Positions 15,869 to 24,541 of a DNA stretch of 64,000 nt are shown piece after piece (position 1 is the first letter of the stretch; each line of letters starts with the position of its first letter). Source of the DNA: JAICUF01 sp038250675 (GTDB lineage Bacteria; Gemmatimonadota; Gemmatimonadetes; Gemmatimonadales; GWC2-71-9); assembly GCA_038250675.1 (NCBI GenBank), contig JBBSCB010000003.1, positions 77,768 through 141,767 on the forward strand, in the 5' to 3' direction. A program made the translations under genes and the position numbers. The notes below the pieces were generated by a model. That model saw only the letters and a program-made list of their open reading frames with translations. It made no database searches and had not been told where the DNA came from.

Positions 15869-17665
15869 ATGCTGCGTCTCGCCATTGCCCAGATGCGGCC
15901 CCGCAAGGGCGCGTACGCGGAAAACCTGCGCCGGCTGGGCGCCATGTTCCGCGAGGCCGGCGTGTGGAACGAGCCGCCCGACCTGCTCGTCGCGCCGGAG
16001 ACCGCGCTCACCGGGTACTTCGTCGAGGGCGCGGTGCGCGAGCTCGCCATGCCCGCCGACCGGCTGTACGACGATCTGGCCCGGGAACACACCGCCTCCG
16101 GCGCGCCCGCGATGGACGTGGCGCTCGGGTTCTACGAGGTGTTCGAAAACCGGCTCCATAACTCCAGTCTGTATGCCACTCTCGGCGGCGCCGACGCCGG
16201 CATCCGCCACGTCCACCGCAAGATCTTCCTGCCCACCTATGGTGTCTTCGACGAGGAGCGGTTCGTCGAGGCGGGGCGGTCGGTGCAGGCGTTCGACACG
16301 CGCTGGGGCCGGGCGTCGATGATCATCTGTGAGGATGCGTGGCATTCGTTTGCCCCCATGCTCGCCGCGCTCGACGGCGCCCAGCTCATCATCGTACCGA
16401 GTGCCAGCCCGGCCCGCGGCATCCAGCCGGACGGCGACCCCGATCGCCCCGCGAGTCTCTCTCGGTGGGAACGCATCATCCAGGACATCGCCGGCGAACA
16501 CGGGGTCTACGTCGCGCTGGTGCAGCTCGTGGGATTCGAGGGCGGCAAGGCGTTTCCCGGCGGATCGGTGGTCGCGGGCCCCGCCGGCTCGCTGCTGCTG
16601 CGCGCGCCGGTGTTCGAGGAGGCGCTGATTCCGCTGACGCTCGATTTCGACGAGATCACGCGGGCCCGTGCCGACTCGCCGCTGCTGGCGGACCTCGAGA
16701 TGCGGCTGCCGCATCTGCTGAGTTCGCTGCAGAGCGCCCGGCGGCGCGAGTCAGCCAGAGCGGAGCGGCACCACGGCGACGCAGCGCCCGAGCCGGGACT
16801 GGCGGAGCCGCCGCGTCGGAAACTGGCCGCGCCTGTGCCCACCGCCGGCGATCCGCTCGACATCGAGGCGGACCTGACCCGGCGCTGGCTGGTGGAATTT
16901 CTGCGGGATGAGCTGATCCGCCGCCGCGGCTTCGAGAAGGCGATCCTGGGGCTCTCGGGCGGCGTGGACAGCGCGCTCGTCGCCTACCTCGCGACCGAGG
17001 CGCTGGGGCCGGAGAACGTCATCGGCGTGCGGATGCCGTATGGCACATCGAGCCCCGAGAGTCTGGCCCATGGGCAGCTCGTCGCCGATCGGCTGGGGAT
17101 CGAGCTCCGCACGGTGGACATCTCGGCCGGCGTCGATGGGCTGGCGGCGGCGGTGGGCGCTCCGCCCTCGCCGACGCGGCTGGGCAACATCATGGCGCGG
17201 ACCCGCATGATCACGCTCTTCGATCTGTCCGCCGGCCTGGGTGCGCTGCCGGTGGGCACCGGCAACAAGACCGAGCGGCTGCTGGGCTACTTCACCTGGC
17301 ACGCCGACGACTCACCACCGGTCAACCCGATCGGCGATCTGTTCAAGACCCAGGTCTGGCTGCTGGCCCGCCACCTCGGTGTGCCCGAGGAGATCGTGGC
17401 CAAGCCGGCCAGCGCCGATCTGATCCACGGGCAGACCGACGAGGGGGACTTCGGGATTTCCTACGCCAAGGCAGATCTGATCCTGCACTGGCTGCTGCTG
17501 GGGTACCGGTCAGACGAGGTGGCGGCGCGCGGCTTTACCGAGGACGAAGTGGAGCTGGTCCGCAACCGGCTCGACTCGACGCACTGGAAGCGCCGCCTCC
17601 CCACCGTCGCCATGCTGAGCCAGACCGCGATCGGGGAATACTACCTGCGGCCGGTGGACTACTGA
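15869..17665 (+). CDS. nadE: Glutamine-dependent NAD+ synthetase
   Basis: 598 residues from ATG 15869. The N-terminal nitrilase-type glutaminase domain (about 1-270) has its triad as E44 (APETALTG), K118 (HRKIFLPT) and C154 (IICEDAW). After a linker of about 80 residues the synthetase domain has the ATP pyrophosphatase loop S363-G-G-V-D-S368, then GTGNKTE and SADLIHGQTDEGD. It makes NAD+ from nicotinate adenine dinucleotide and ATP, using ammonia from glutamine, in the cytoplasm. Length fits the two-domain enzymes. It is divergent from crcB and heads a co-directional run of genes. Confidence 0.96.
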   Translation: MLRLAIAQMRPRKGAYAENLRRLGAMFREAGVWNEPPDLLVAPETALTGYFVEGAVRELAMPADRLYDDLAREHTASGAPAMDVALGFYEVFENRLHNSSLYATLGGADAGIRHVHRKIFLPTYGVFDEERFVEAGRSVQAFDTRWGRASMIICEDAWHSFAPMLAALDGAQLIIVPSASPARGIQPDGDPDRPASLSRWERIIQDIAGEHGVYVALVQLVGFEGGKAFPGGSVVAGPAGSLLLRAPVFEEALIPLTLDFDEITRARADSPLLADLEMRLPHLLSSLQSARRRESARAERHHGDAAPEPGLAEPPRRKLAAPVPTAGDPLDIEADLTRRWLVEFLRDELIRRRGFEKAILGLSGGVDSALVAYLATEALGPENVIGVRMPYGTSSPESLAHGQLVADRLGIELRTVDISAGVDGLAAAVGAPPSPTRLGNIMARTRMITLFDLSAGLGALPVGTGNKTERLLGYFTWHADDSPPVNPIGDLFKTQVWLLARHLGVPEEIVAKPASADLIHGQTDEGDFGISYAKADLILHWLLLGYRSDEVAARGFTEDEVELVRNRLDSTHWKRRLPTVAMLSQTAIGEYYLRPVDY

Positions 17666-17700
17666 CGGCCGGCCAGCCGCCGGCAGCTGCAAAGGATCTC

Positions 17701-18162
17701 ATGGCACCCGAATCCCGTCCCATGTCCTACTCGCGCGGCGAGATCACGACGTTCGTGATGCCGCACATGCAGAACATCCTCGGCGATCTCTTTGGCGGCA
17801 ATCTCATGGCGCTGGTGGATCAGGCGGCGGCGGTGGCGGCGATCCGCCACGCCGGCGGCGCCGCGGTGACGGCAAGCATCGACCGCGTGGACTTCCGTGA
17901 GCGGATCAAGGTGGGCGCGCTGGTGAGCTGCCTCGCGACGGTGGACTTCGTGGGCAACAGCTCGATGGACATCACGGTCGAGGTGTACGCCGAGACCGTG
18001 AGCACCGGCGAGCGGCGCCACACGCACACGGCGCACGTCGTCTTCGTGGCGATCGACGAGTCCGGCAAGCCGCGGCGGGTGCCGCGACTGGTCGCGGAGA
18101 CGCCGGAGGAGCATGCGCGCTACGAGCAGGCCCGCCAGCATCGGGAGCGGGCGGGCCGGTGA
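17701..18162 (+). CDS. Acyl-CoA thioesterase, hotdog fold
   Basis: 153 residues. VMPHMQNILGDLFGGNLMALVDQAAAVAA is the long central hotdog helix region with the D-x-F-G-G-x-L/M motif of the YciA/BFIT cytoplasmic acyl-CoA hydrolases; the strands with VDFRERIKVGALVSC and VEVYAETVSTGERRHT follow. The enzyme hydrolyses acyl-CoA thioesters and is usually hexameric; the chain-length preference is not readable. It starts 35 bp after nadE and its end overlaps the patatin gene by 4 bp (GTGA), so these are translationally coupled and may share a role in acyl turnover. Confidence 0.9.
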   Translation: MAPESRPMSYSRGEITTFVMPHMQNILGDLFGGNLMALVDQAAAVAAIRHAGGAAVTASIDRVDFRERIKVGALVSCLATVDFVGNSSMDITVEVYAETVSTGERRHTHTAHVVFVAIDESGKPRRVPRLVAETPEEHARYEQARQHRERAGR

Positions 18163-18983
18163 CCTCGCGGCGCGTCGTCGCGGCGCTGAGCGGCGGCGGC
18201 GCCAAGGCGGCGGCGCATGTGGGGGCGATGCGCGCGCTGGCGGAAGCCGGCCTGGCTCCGACGCGCTATGTGGGGACGTCGCTGGGCGCGGTGATCGGCG
18301 CGGGGTTTGCCGCCGGGCTCTCGCCTGACCAGATCCTCGAACGGCTGGCCGGTGCGGGGAAGGCCGGCATCGCCCGCACCGCCCTGGCGCCGCTGGCAGG
18401 GCTTTATCTCCGGTCGCTGATGCGCCCCGAGCCGCTGCGCCGCGCCATCGAGGCGTTCATCCCGGCGCGTCGCTTTTCCGATCTGGCGCTCCCGCTCACC
18501 GTGACCGCGGTCGATCTCGACACCGGAGCGCAGGTGCTGCTGGGGGCGGGCGGCGAGGATGTGCCGCTGATCGACGCGCTCATGGCGTCGTCGGCGCTGC
18601 CCATGTTCTACCCGCCGGTCGAGATCGACGGCCGCCGCCTGGCCGATGGCGGATTGCGCGGCGTGGTGCCGCTCGAGGCGGCGGCGGTGGATGCCGATCG
18701 CGTCGTAGCGGTGGACATCGGGGCCGGTTTCGACGATGAGGCAGCGGGTCCCTCGCCGTATCCGTCGCTGGTCCGCGCGCACAACGATGCGATGGGGATT
18801 CTCATGGCGGCCAATACGGAACTGTCGCTCGCGGTGTGGCGAGCCGATCCGGGCCGCCCGCCGCTGATCTACATCCGCCCGCGGGTCGAGCGGAATGCAA
18901 CCTTCCGCATGGATCGCGTCCGGGCGTACGCCGACGAAGGGTATCGCGCGGCGCGTGAGGTGCTCACCGGCGAGCACCCCTGA
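18159..18983 (+). CDS. Patatin-like phospholipase family protein
   Basis: 274 residues from GTG 18159. It has the three patatin marks: the oxyanion glycine loop SGGGAKAAAHVG (11-22), the nucleophile elbow G-T-S41-L-G, and the D163-G-G dyad partner (RLADGGLRGVVP). It is likely a serine lipid acyl hydrolase (compare RssA/YchK type), cytoplasmic or membrane-associated; there is no signal peptide. It is coupled to the thioesterase by a GTGA overlap: lipase plus thioesterase side by side suggests fatty-acyl recycling, which is inference. Confidence 0.9.
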   Translation: MTSRRVVAALSGGGAKAAAHVGAMRALAEAGLAPTRYVGTSLGAVIGAGFAAGLSPDQILERLAGAGKAGIARTALAPLAGLYLRSLMRPEPLRRAIEAFIPARRFSDLALPLTVTAVDLDTGAQVLLGAGGEDVPLIDALMASSALPMFYPPVEIDGRRLADGGLRGVVPLEAAAVDADRVVAVDIGAGFDDEAAGPSPYPSLVRAHNDAMGILMAANTELSLAVWRADPGRPPLIYIRPRVERNATFRMDRVRAYADEGYRAAREVLTGEHP

Positions 18984-19054
18984 GCGGGCGCCGCCCTTGA
19001 CCGCCCGGCCCCCGCCCGCAGATTGCGACGGACACAACTCTGACTGGACTGCCG

Positions 19055-19462
19055 ATGCGCGCATCCGACGTGATGGTGAAGGATCCGCAGGTCGCCGTGG
19101 CCGGCGCCATGGCGAGCGAGGTGGCGATCATGCTTCGTGATCGCAACATCTCGGTCGTGCCGGTGGTGGACGATCACCGCACCCGGCGCTTCCTCGGCAC
19201 GCTCAGCGACCGCGACCTCGTCACCCGCTGCGTGGCCGCGGGAAAGGTGCCGATGCAGACCCGCGCCGACGAGGTGATGCGCACCAATTCTCCCGTGGTC
19301 CTGGCCGACCAGGAGCTGAACGGTTACGCGCTGCGGCTGGACGGCGAGCCCAACGAATCGCACCTGCGTCCCACGATCACGGTGGTGGATGAGGAGTCGC
19401 GGGTAATCGGGTTCATCAGCCATCCCGAGCAGCTCGCCGGCATCCGGATCGTGGCGGGCTGA
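19055..19462 (+). CDS. CBS-domain protein
   Basis: 135 residues with two CBS motifs: MRASDVMVKDPQVAVAGAMA...VVDDHRTRRFLGTLSDRDLVTR and ADEVMRTNSPVVLAD...VVDEESRVIGFISHPE. The second motif is shorter and carries an unusual insert around LNGYALRLDGEPNESH. Stand-alone CBS pairs bind adenine nucleotides and sense energy state; no output domain is attached. Three bases separate it from the DUF2203 gene. Confidence 0.88.
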   Translation: MRASDVMVKDPQVAVAGAMASEVAIMLRDRNISVVPVVDDHRTRRFLGTLSDRDLVTRCVAAGKVPMQTRADEVMRTNSPVVLADQELNGYALRLDGEPNESHLRPTITVVDEESRVIGFISHPEQLAGIRIVAG

Positions 19463-19465
19463 GCG

Positions 19466-19891
19466 ATGGCCGATCTCCGGCTGTTCACACTGGCCGAAGC
19501 GGAGCGGACGCTGCCGCTGGTGCGGCGGGTGGTCGATGACCTGCTGCAGGAATACCCTGCGTGGCGCGCCGCAGTGGGCCGCTACGAGGTGGTGGCCGGC
19601 GGAGCCAGGGCCGACTGGGGCGAGACGCCGGAGCTGATCTCCGCGCGGGAAGCGGTGGCGCGTCACGCGGAGCAGATTAACGGCTATCTCAGGGAGTTTG
19701 AGGCGATCGGCTGCATCTTCAAGGGGTTCGACGCGGGGCTGGTGGACTTCTACTCCCTGCGCGACGACCGGCCGATTTTCCTCTGCTGGCGGATGGGCGA
19801 GGACCGGATCACCCACTGGCACGACATCGACGGCGGCTATTCCGGCCGCCAGCCGATCGACGATGCCGTACTCAGCGGAGACCTGCGATGA
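19466..19891 (+). CDS. DUF2203 family protein
   Basis: 141 residues. It starts with the family's LFTLAEAERTLPLVRRVVDDLL helix and ends in the conserved core CIFKGFDAGLVDFYSLRDDRPIFLCWRMGED-x-I-x-H-W-H-D-I-D-G-G-Y. Cytoplasmic, function unknown; the acidic and His residues at the C-terminus suggest metal binding but this is untested. Its TGA overlaps the ATG of the next membrane-protein gene (ATGA). Confidence 0.88.
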   Translation: MADLRLFTLAEAERTLPLVRRVVDDLLQEYPAWRAAVGRYEVVAGGARADWGETPELISAREAVARHAEQINGYLREFEAIGCIFKGFDAGLVDFYSLRDDRPIFLCWRMGEDRITHWHDIDGGYSGRQPIDDAVLSGDLR

Positions 19892-20355
19892 CGCGTGTGT
19901 GGCTCTTTCTGCATCTGTTCGGCTTTACGCTGTGGATCGGCGGCGCGCTGGCGGTCATGGTGGCCGGCATCGCCGGTCGGCGGGAGGAGCGGGCGGGCCT
20001 GGCAGCGATCGTGCGGGCCCAGTCGGCGGTGTACCGGATGGTGATCGGTCCGGGCGCGATCATCGCGGTGCTGTCCGGGATTCTGCTCACCTTCCGGAAC
20101 TCGGGCGCGCGGTATCCCGGCGCCGATCTCTGGCTGATCCTGATGCAGGGGGCCGGGATTGTGGCCGCCCTGATCACGCTGTTCGTGAGCGTGCCGACCG
20201 CGGCCAAGCTGACCCGGCTCGACCACTCGGGCAAGACGGCCGCCTACTTCGACGAGCTCCGCAACCGGCAGAAGCTGGTCAGCACGGTGGTGGGGATGCT
20301 CGCGCTCGCCGCGCTCCTGGGCGGGCTCATGGTGGCGCACGGCTCGGCCTACTGA
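19888..20355 (+). CDS. Four-helix membrane protein, DUF2269/CopD-like
   Basis: 155 residues with four hydrophobic segments (about 5-27, 51-70, 84-106, 132-151). The N-terminus RVWLFLHLFGFTLWIGGALA has His and Trp residues placed as in DUF2269 and CopD-like proteins, where a helix-1 His may bind metal or heme. It is coupled to the DUF2203 gene by a 4-bp overlap. Resembles in layout the 161-residue membrane protein at 4730. Function unknown. Confidence 0.7.
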   Translation: MTRVWLFLHLFGFTLWIGGALAVMVAGIAGRREERAGLAAIVRAQSAVYRMVIGPGAIIAVLSGILLTFRNSGARYPGADLWLILMQGAGIVAALITLFVSVPTAAKLTRLDHSGKTAAYFDELRNRQKLVSTVVGMLALAALLGGLMVAHGSAY

Positions 20356-20380
20356 AACGGGGTCCGCGACAGTGCAGGAT

Positions 20381-20407
20381 CGAGGGGCGGCCGCCGGCCG
20401 CCCCTCG
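20381..20407. terminator. Intrinsic hairpin between convergent genes
   Basis: Perfect 12-bp stem CGAGGGGCGGCC (20381-20392) / GGCCGCCCCTCG (20396-20407) with a 3-base loop, between the stops of the DUF2269-like gene (20355) and the MutY gene (20413). The T run is poor, so it may halt transcription on both strands only partly. Confidence 0.55.
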
Positions 20408-20412
20408 TCGTG

Positions 20413-21099
20413 TCAGGGTGCCGCCGACCGGGTCCGGCGTCCCGTGGCGCACGCCGGACGGACCGGGCAACTCTCACAGCGGGCCACCCGCGCGGTGCAG
20501 ACCAGGGCGCCCAGCTCCATGATGGCCTGATTGAATGTCCAGGCATCGGCGCCGCGGCGGGGCAGGATCGCCGCGGCGGTATCCCAGAGCCGCCGCTCCA
20601 GCGCGCGCCGGGGGGCGCGCGGGTGGAAGGCGCGGCGCAGCACGCGGGCGACGTTGGTGTCCACCGCCGGGGTGCGCCGCTCGAAGGCAAAGCTCGCCAC
20701 CGCGCCCGCCGTGTAGCGACCGACGCCGGGCAGTCCGCGCAGGACGGCGGGGTCATCCGGCAGCAAGCCGTCGTGATCGCGCACCACCTGCTGCGCCAGC
20801 CGATGGAGGTTGGCGGCGCGGCGATAGTAGCCGAGCCCGTCCCAGCTCTCGCGAACGGCGGCGGGCGCTGCCGTGGCCAGGACGCCGAGCGTGGGATAGC
20901 TGGACAGGAAGCGGTGGTAGTACGCCTCGACCCGCGTGACCTGGGTCTGCTGCAGCATGAATTCGGAGACGATGATGTGGTACGGGTCGCGGGTGTGGCG
21001 CCACGGAAGGTCCCGTCCCGCCGCGCGAAACCAGCGCAGCAGCCGCCGCCGGAATAACGCCGCATCCGGGGGTATGCGAGGGGTAGACTTACGGGCCAT
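20413..21099 (-). CDS. mutY: A/G-specific adenine DNA glycosylase, short form without the C-terminal NUDIX-like domain
   Basis: 228 residues from ATG 21099. The HhH-GPD core is intact: ESWDGLGYYRRAANLHR, GLPGVGRYTAGAVASFAF, the catalytic Asp in TPAVDTNVARV, and FMLQQTQV with the preceding Glu. The 4Fe-4S cluster loop is C-x6-C-x2-C-x5-C near the C-terminus (residues about 202-218). MutY normally has about 120 more residues forming the domain that recognises 8-oxoguanine; here the chain ends 11 residues after the cluster. It could be a reduced MutY or a MutY-like mismatch glycosylase. The start is only 20 bp from the divergent mlaE. Confidence 0.85.
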   Translation of the reverse strand: MARKSTPRIPPDAALFRRRLLRWFRAAGRDLPWRHTRDPYHIIVSEFMLQQTQVTRVEAYYHRFLSSYPTLGVLATAAPAAVRESWDGLGYYRRAANLHRLAQQVVRDHDGLLPDDPAVLRGLPGVGRYTAGAVASFAFERRTPAVDTNVARVLRRAFHPRAPRRALERRLWDTAAAILPRRGADAWTFNQAIMELGALVCTARVARCESCPVRPACATGRRTRSAAP

Positions 21100-21119
21100 G
21101 GTGGAGCAAGATACACCCC

Positions 21120-21914
21120 ATGGCAACGGCCACTGAATCGTCCGATCCGCGCGTTCTGCTTGGCCGCTTCATCCTCACCGGGATGGCGCATGTCGGCCGC
21201 GTCAGCATGCTCGTGGTGGAGATCGTGCGCGGCCTGCGCGAGGTCCGCATCTGGGTGCCGCGCGCCTTCACCGAGGCGTGGAACATCGGCGTCGGCAGTC
21301 TCTTCATCGTCCTGCTCGTCTCGGCCTTTGCCGGTGCGGTGACGGCGCTGCAGGCGGGCTACCAGTTCACCGGCAGTCTGCCCTACTACGTCGTGGGCAC
21401 GCTGGTGACCGAGTCCATCGTGCTCGAGCTGGGCCCGGTGCTCGTCGGCCTCATCCTGGCCGGCCGGATCGGGGCGCGCTATGCCGCGGAACTCGGGACC
21501 ATGCGCGTGACGGAGCAGATCGACGCGCTGGAAAGCCTGGGCCGTTCGCCCGCCTCGCACCTCATCATTCCGCGGGTCGTGGCCGGGCTCATCATGATCC
21601 CGGTGCTGGTGATCTTTGCCGACGTCGTGGGGGTGGGCTCCGGCTGGTGGGCGGCGCGACAGGTGCTGCCGCTCACCAACAGCGACTTTGCCTACGGCGC
21701 CCAGGCGTTCTGGCGGCCGTTCGACGCGTACTACTCGCTGATCAAGGCGTTCTTCTTTGCCGGGGCGATCACCATCATCCCCTGCTATATGGGCTTCAGC
21801 ACGGGGCAGGGCGCCGAAGGCGTGGGCCGGTCCACCACGGCGGCGGTGGTGAGCAGCTCGGTGCTGATCCTGCTGCTCGACACGCTGCTGGCCAAGCTGC
21901 TGCTCAACTCATGA
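21120..21914 (+). CDS. mlaE: MlaE-type ABC transporter permease (phospholipid transport)
   Basis: 264 residues from ATG 21120 with GGAG upstream. The sequence has the MlaE (DUF140) hallmarks: an amphipathic N-terminal helix, SAFAGAVTALQAGYQF, LELGPVLVGLILAGRIGARYAAELGTMRVTEQIDAL and ALESLGRSPASHLIIPR. It is the inner-membrane subunit of the complex that moves phospholipids between inner and outer membranes. First gene of mlaE-mlaF-mlaD, with 22 bp to mlaF. Confidence 0.95.
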   Translation: MATATESSDPRVLLGRFILTGMAHVGRVSMLVVEIVRGLREVRIWVPRAFTEAWNIGVGSLFIVLLVSAFAGAVTALQAGYQFTGSLPYYVVGTLVTESIVLELGPVLVGLILAGRIGARYAAELGTMRVTEQIDALESLGRSPASHLIIPRVVAGLIMIPVLVIFADVVGVGSGWWAARQVLPLTNSDFAYGAQAFWRPFDAYYSLIKAFFFAGAITIIPCYMGFSTGQGAEGVGRSTTAAVVSSSVLILLLDTLLAKLLLNS

Positions 21915-21936
21915 GCGATCGATTCGTGAGCGGCCG

Positions 21937-22692
21937 ATGATCGAGCTCCGGCGGGTCTGCAAGCGGTTTGGCGACCACATCATCCTGGATGGCGTGGACT
22001 TCGTCGTGCAGGATGGCGAGACGGTCGCGCTGCTGGGCCCGTCCGGCACCGGCAAGAGCGTGCTGCTCAAGCACATCATCGGCCTGATCAAACCGGATTC
22101 CGGGCAGGTGCTGGTGGACGGGCTCCGCGTGGCCCGGCTCAAGCGCGAGGCTCTCGCGCACCTTCGCTACAAGATCGGCTACGTCTTCCAGAACGGCGCG
22201 CTGTTCGATTCCGACAACGTGTTCGAGAACATCCGCCTCGGGATCTCGGACGTCGAGAAGTACGAGGACGAGGACTACGCCCGCGACCGGGTGAACCAGG
22301 TGGTCAAGCTGGTCAACCTGCCGGCCGACGTGATCGGGAAGTATCCGGCCGAGCTGTCGGGCGGGATGCGCAAGCGGGTGGGCATCGCACGGGCCATCGT
22401 GGGCGAGCCCAAGTACCTGCTCTACGATGAACCCACGTCCGGGCTCGATCCGGTCAATTCCGACATCATCGACGGGCTGGTGGAGCGGCTGGCCGACGAG
22501 CTGGGCGTCACCAGCGTGATGGTGACGCACGACGTCCGCGGCGCCTTCCGCGTCGCCGACCGCCTGGCACTGCTCAGCAACGGCAAGATCATCATGCAGG
22601 GCACGCAGGAAGAGTTCCTCGCCTCCGACAACCCGACGGTGAAGGAATTTCTCGAGCGCGACTTCGCCACTCCCCCTTCCGCCGCGGCCTGA
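21937..22692 (+). CDS. mlaF: MlaF-type ABC transporter ATP-binding protein
   Basis: 251 residues with a complete ATPase: Walker A GPSGTGKS, Q-loop FQNGALFDS (the GALFDS form is typical of MlaF), signature LSGGMRKRVGIARAI, Walker B LLYDEPTSGLDPV and the H of VTHDVRG. It powers the Mla complex from the cytoplasmic side. Lies between mlaE and mlaD (9 bp to mlaD). No MlaB STAS-domain gene is present in the window. Confidence 0.95.
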   Translation: MIELRRVCKRFGDHIILDGVDFVVQDGETVALLGPSGTGKSVLLKHIIGLIKPDSGQVLVDGLRVARLKREALAHLRYKIGYVFQNGALFDSDNVFENIRLGISDVEKYEDEDYARDRVNQVVKLVNLPADVIGKYPAELSGGMRKRVGIARAIVGEPKYLLYDEPTSGLDPVNSDIIDGLVERLADELGVTSVMVTHDVRGAFRVADRLALLSNGKIIMQGTQEEFLASDNPTVKEFLERDFATPPSAAA

Positions 22693-22701
22693 GCCCAATT
22701 C

Positions 22702-23613
22702 ATGGATCTTCACTACAAGCGGGAAGTCACCGTCGGCACCCTCGTCATCGTGGGCTTCGCGGTCTTCATCCTCGGCACAATGTGGCTCAAGGGCCGCGAC
22801 TTCAAGCGGGGTGACCACACGAACATCGAGTTTTCCAACGTGGGCAGCCTGAAGGAGGCGTCGCCGGTGCAGGTGGCCGGCGTGCTCAAGGGCAAGGTCC
22901 AGAAGATCACGCTGATCGATCAGGACCACGTGATGGTGGAAATCAGCCTGGCCAAGGACGCGCAGCCGCACGTGGACGCGGCCGCGACGATCGTCTCGCT
23001 CAATCTCACCGGTGATGCCGGGATCGCGTTCCGCCCCGGTGAAGCGCCGACGATGCTGCCCAGCGGCCAGGTCATCAAGGGCACCCTGGCGCCGGGCCTC
23101 GGCGACGTCATGGCCAAGCTCAGTGCCCGGGGCGACAGCATCCTGACTAATGTGCAGCACCTGGTGGACACCGCGATGGTCAATCAGCTCCGGGCCACCA
23201 CCAGCGCCGCGCAGCAGACGCTGGCGGCGGCGCGGCGCACCATGGAGATCTACGGTAATCCCAACGCCGGGCCCACCTACGAGCTCACGCGCACGATGTC
23301 GCAGTTTCGCCAGCTCGGTGCCCGGCTCGACAGCACGCTCGCCAATCCCGAGTTCCAGCGCGCGCTGGGCAAGTCCGACTCGCTGGCCACCAGTCTCCGC
23401 GACATGAGCACGCAGTTCGCCCGCACCGGCGCGCGCCTCGACACCATCCTCGGCAGGATCCAGCGCGGCGAGGGATCGATCGGCAAGCTGATGACCGATA
23501 CGGCGTTCTACCAGAACGTCGCCAATCTCACCGCGTCCCTGGATTCCATCCTGGTGCAGATCAAGAAGAACCCGGGGAAGATTCAGCTCACGGTGCCCGT
23601 CAAGATCTTCTGA
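22702..23613 (+). CDS. mlaD: MlaD-type MCE-domain lipid-binding protein
   Basis: 303 residues: one N-terminal transmembrane helix (about 11-28), then a single MCE domain (about 37-115, with FSNVGSLKEASPVQVAGVLKGKV and the LNLTGDAGIAF turn), then a long helical tail of about 180 residues with heptad-like spacing, which is longer than in E. coli MlaD and closer to the needle-like MCE proteins. It anchors in the inner membrane, with the MCE ring in the periplasm. Third gene of the mla operon; RNase Z follows after 10 bp. Confidence 0.93.
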   Translation: MDLHYKREVTVGTLVIVGFAVFILGTMWLKGRDFKRGDHTNIEFSNVGSLKEASPVQVAGVLKGKVQKITLIDQDHVMVEISLAKDAQPHVDAAATIVSLNLTGDAGIAFRPGEAPTMLPSGQVIKGTLAPGLGDVMAKLSARGDSILTNVQHLVDTAMVNQLRATTSAAQQTLAAARRTMEIYGNPNAGPTYELTRTMSQFRQLGARLDSTLANPEFQRALGKSDSLATSLRDMSTQFARTGARLDTILGRIQRGEGSIGKLMTDTAFYQNVANLTASLDSILVQIKKNPGKIQLTVPVKIF

Positions 23614-23623
23614 GCCGGCCGCC

Positions 23624-24541
23624 GTGCTGACCGTCACCTTCCTCGGCACCGGCGCCGCCTGTCCCAGCGTCGATCGCAACGTGAGCGCGCTCGCCGTGGC
23701 GCGCGAGGGCGAGACGTTGCTGTTCGACTGCGGCGAGGGCACCCAGCGCCAGATGATGCGCTACGGGGTGAGCTTTGCCTTCCGCGAGATCTTCTTCAGC
23801 CACTACCACGCCGATCACATTCTGGGCGTCACCGGACTGCTCCGCACCATGGGGCTGCAGGACCGCACCGCGCCGGTGACGCTCTACGGGCCGCGCGGCG
23901 CGTCGCGCCACCTGGGTGCCGCCGTGGCGCTGGGCGTCGAGCGGAGCCGCTTTCCCATCGAGATCATCGAGGTCAAGCCGGGTGATCGGCTCGAGCGCGA
24001 CGAGTATGCGCTCCAGGTCTTTGCAACCGAGCACCGGGCGGACACGATCGGCTGGGCGCTGGTGGAGCACGACCGGCTGGGGCGGTTCGACCCCGCGCGC
24101 GCCATCGAGCTGGGCGTGCCCGAGGGGCCGCTCTGGGGCCGGATCCACAAGGGACAGAGCGTGTCGCTGCCCGACGGCCGCACGGTGACGCCGGCCGAGC
24201 TGGTGGGCCCGACGCGGCCGGGTCGGCGCTTCGTCTACTCGGGAGACACGCGGCCGAGTGCGGCGGTGGTCGAGGCGGCCCGCGGCGCCGACCTGCTGGT
24301 GCACGAGGCCACCTTTGGCGACGACGAGCTGGAGCGCGCCCGCGAGACCGGGCACTCGACGGCGGCCGAGGCGGCCGGGGTGGCACATGCGGCGGGGGTG
24401 CGGCGGCTGGTGCTGACGCACATCAGCCCGCGCTACACGCGGGACGCGCCGGAGCTCCTGGCCGAGGCGCGTGCCGTCTTTCCGGAGGTGAGCATCGCGC
24501 GGGACGGGATGAGCGTGACGGTGCCGTTCGCGGATGCCTGA
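23624..24541 (+). CDS. rnz: Ribonuclease Z (tRNA 3'-end processing)
   Basis: 305 residues from GTG 23624. The metallo-beta-lactamase motif is H60-Y-H62-A-D64-H65, preceded by LGTGAACPSVDRN and FDCGEGTQRQMM, with GDTRPS, HEATF and LTHISPRY downstream, all in RNase Z order. It removes 3' trailers from tRNA precursors; neither tRNA gene at 26.0 kb encodes CCA, so 3' trimming followed by CCA addition is needed. It is co-directional with mlaD and its end overlaps the photolyase start by 8 bp. Confidence 0.94.
   Translation: MLTVTFLGTGAACPSVDRNVSALAVAREGETLLFDCGEGTQRQMMRYGVSFAFREIFFSHYHADHILGVTGLLRTMGLQDRTAPVTLYGPRGASRHLGAAVALGVERSRFPIEIIEVKPGDRLERDEYALQVFATEHRADTIGWALVEHDRLGRFDPARAIELGVPEGPLWGRIHKGQSVSLPDGRTVTPAELVGPTRPGRRFVYSGDTRPSAAVVEAARGADLLVHEATFGDDELERARETGHSTAAEAAGVAHAAGVRRLVLTHISPRYTRDAPELLAEARAVFPEVSIARDGMSVTVPFADA

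Noticed and set aside
21904..23742. 612-codon open frame on the minus strand over mlaF-mlaD
   Set aside because: Arg/His/Ala-rich shadow; the plus-strand genes are unmistakable.
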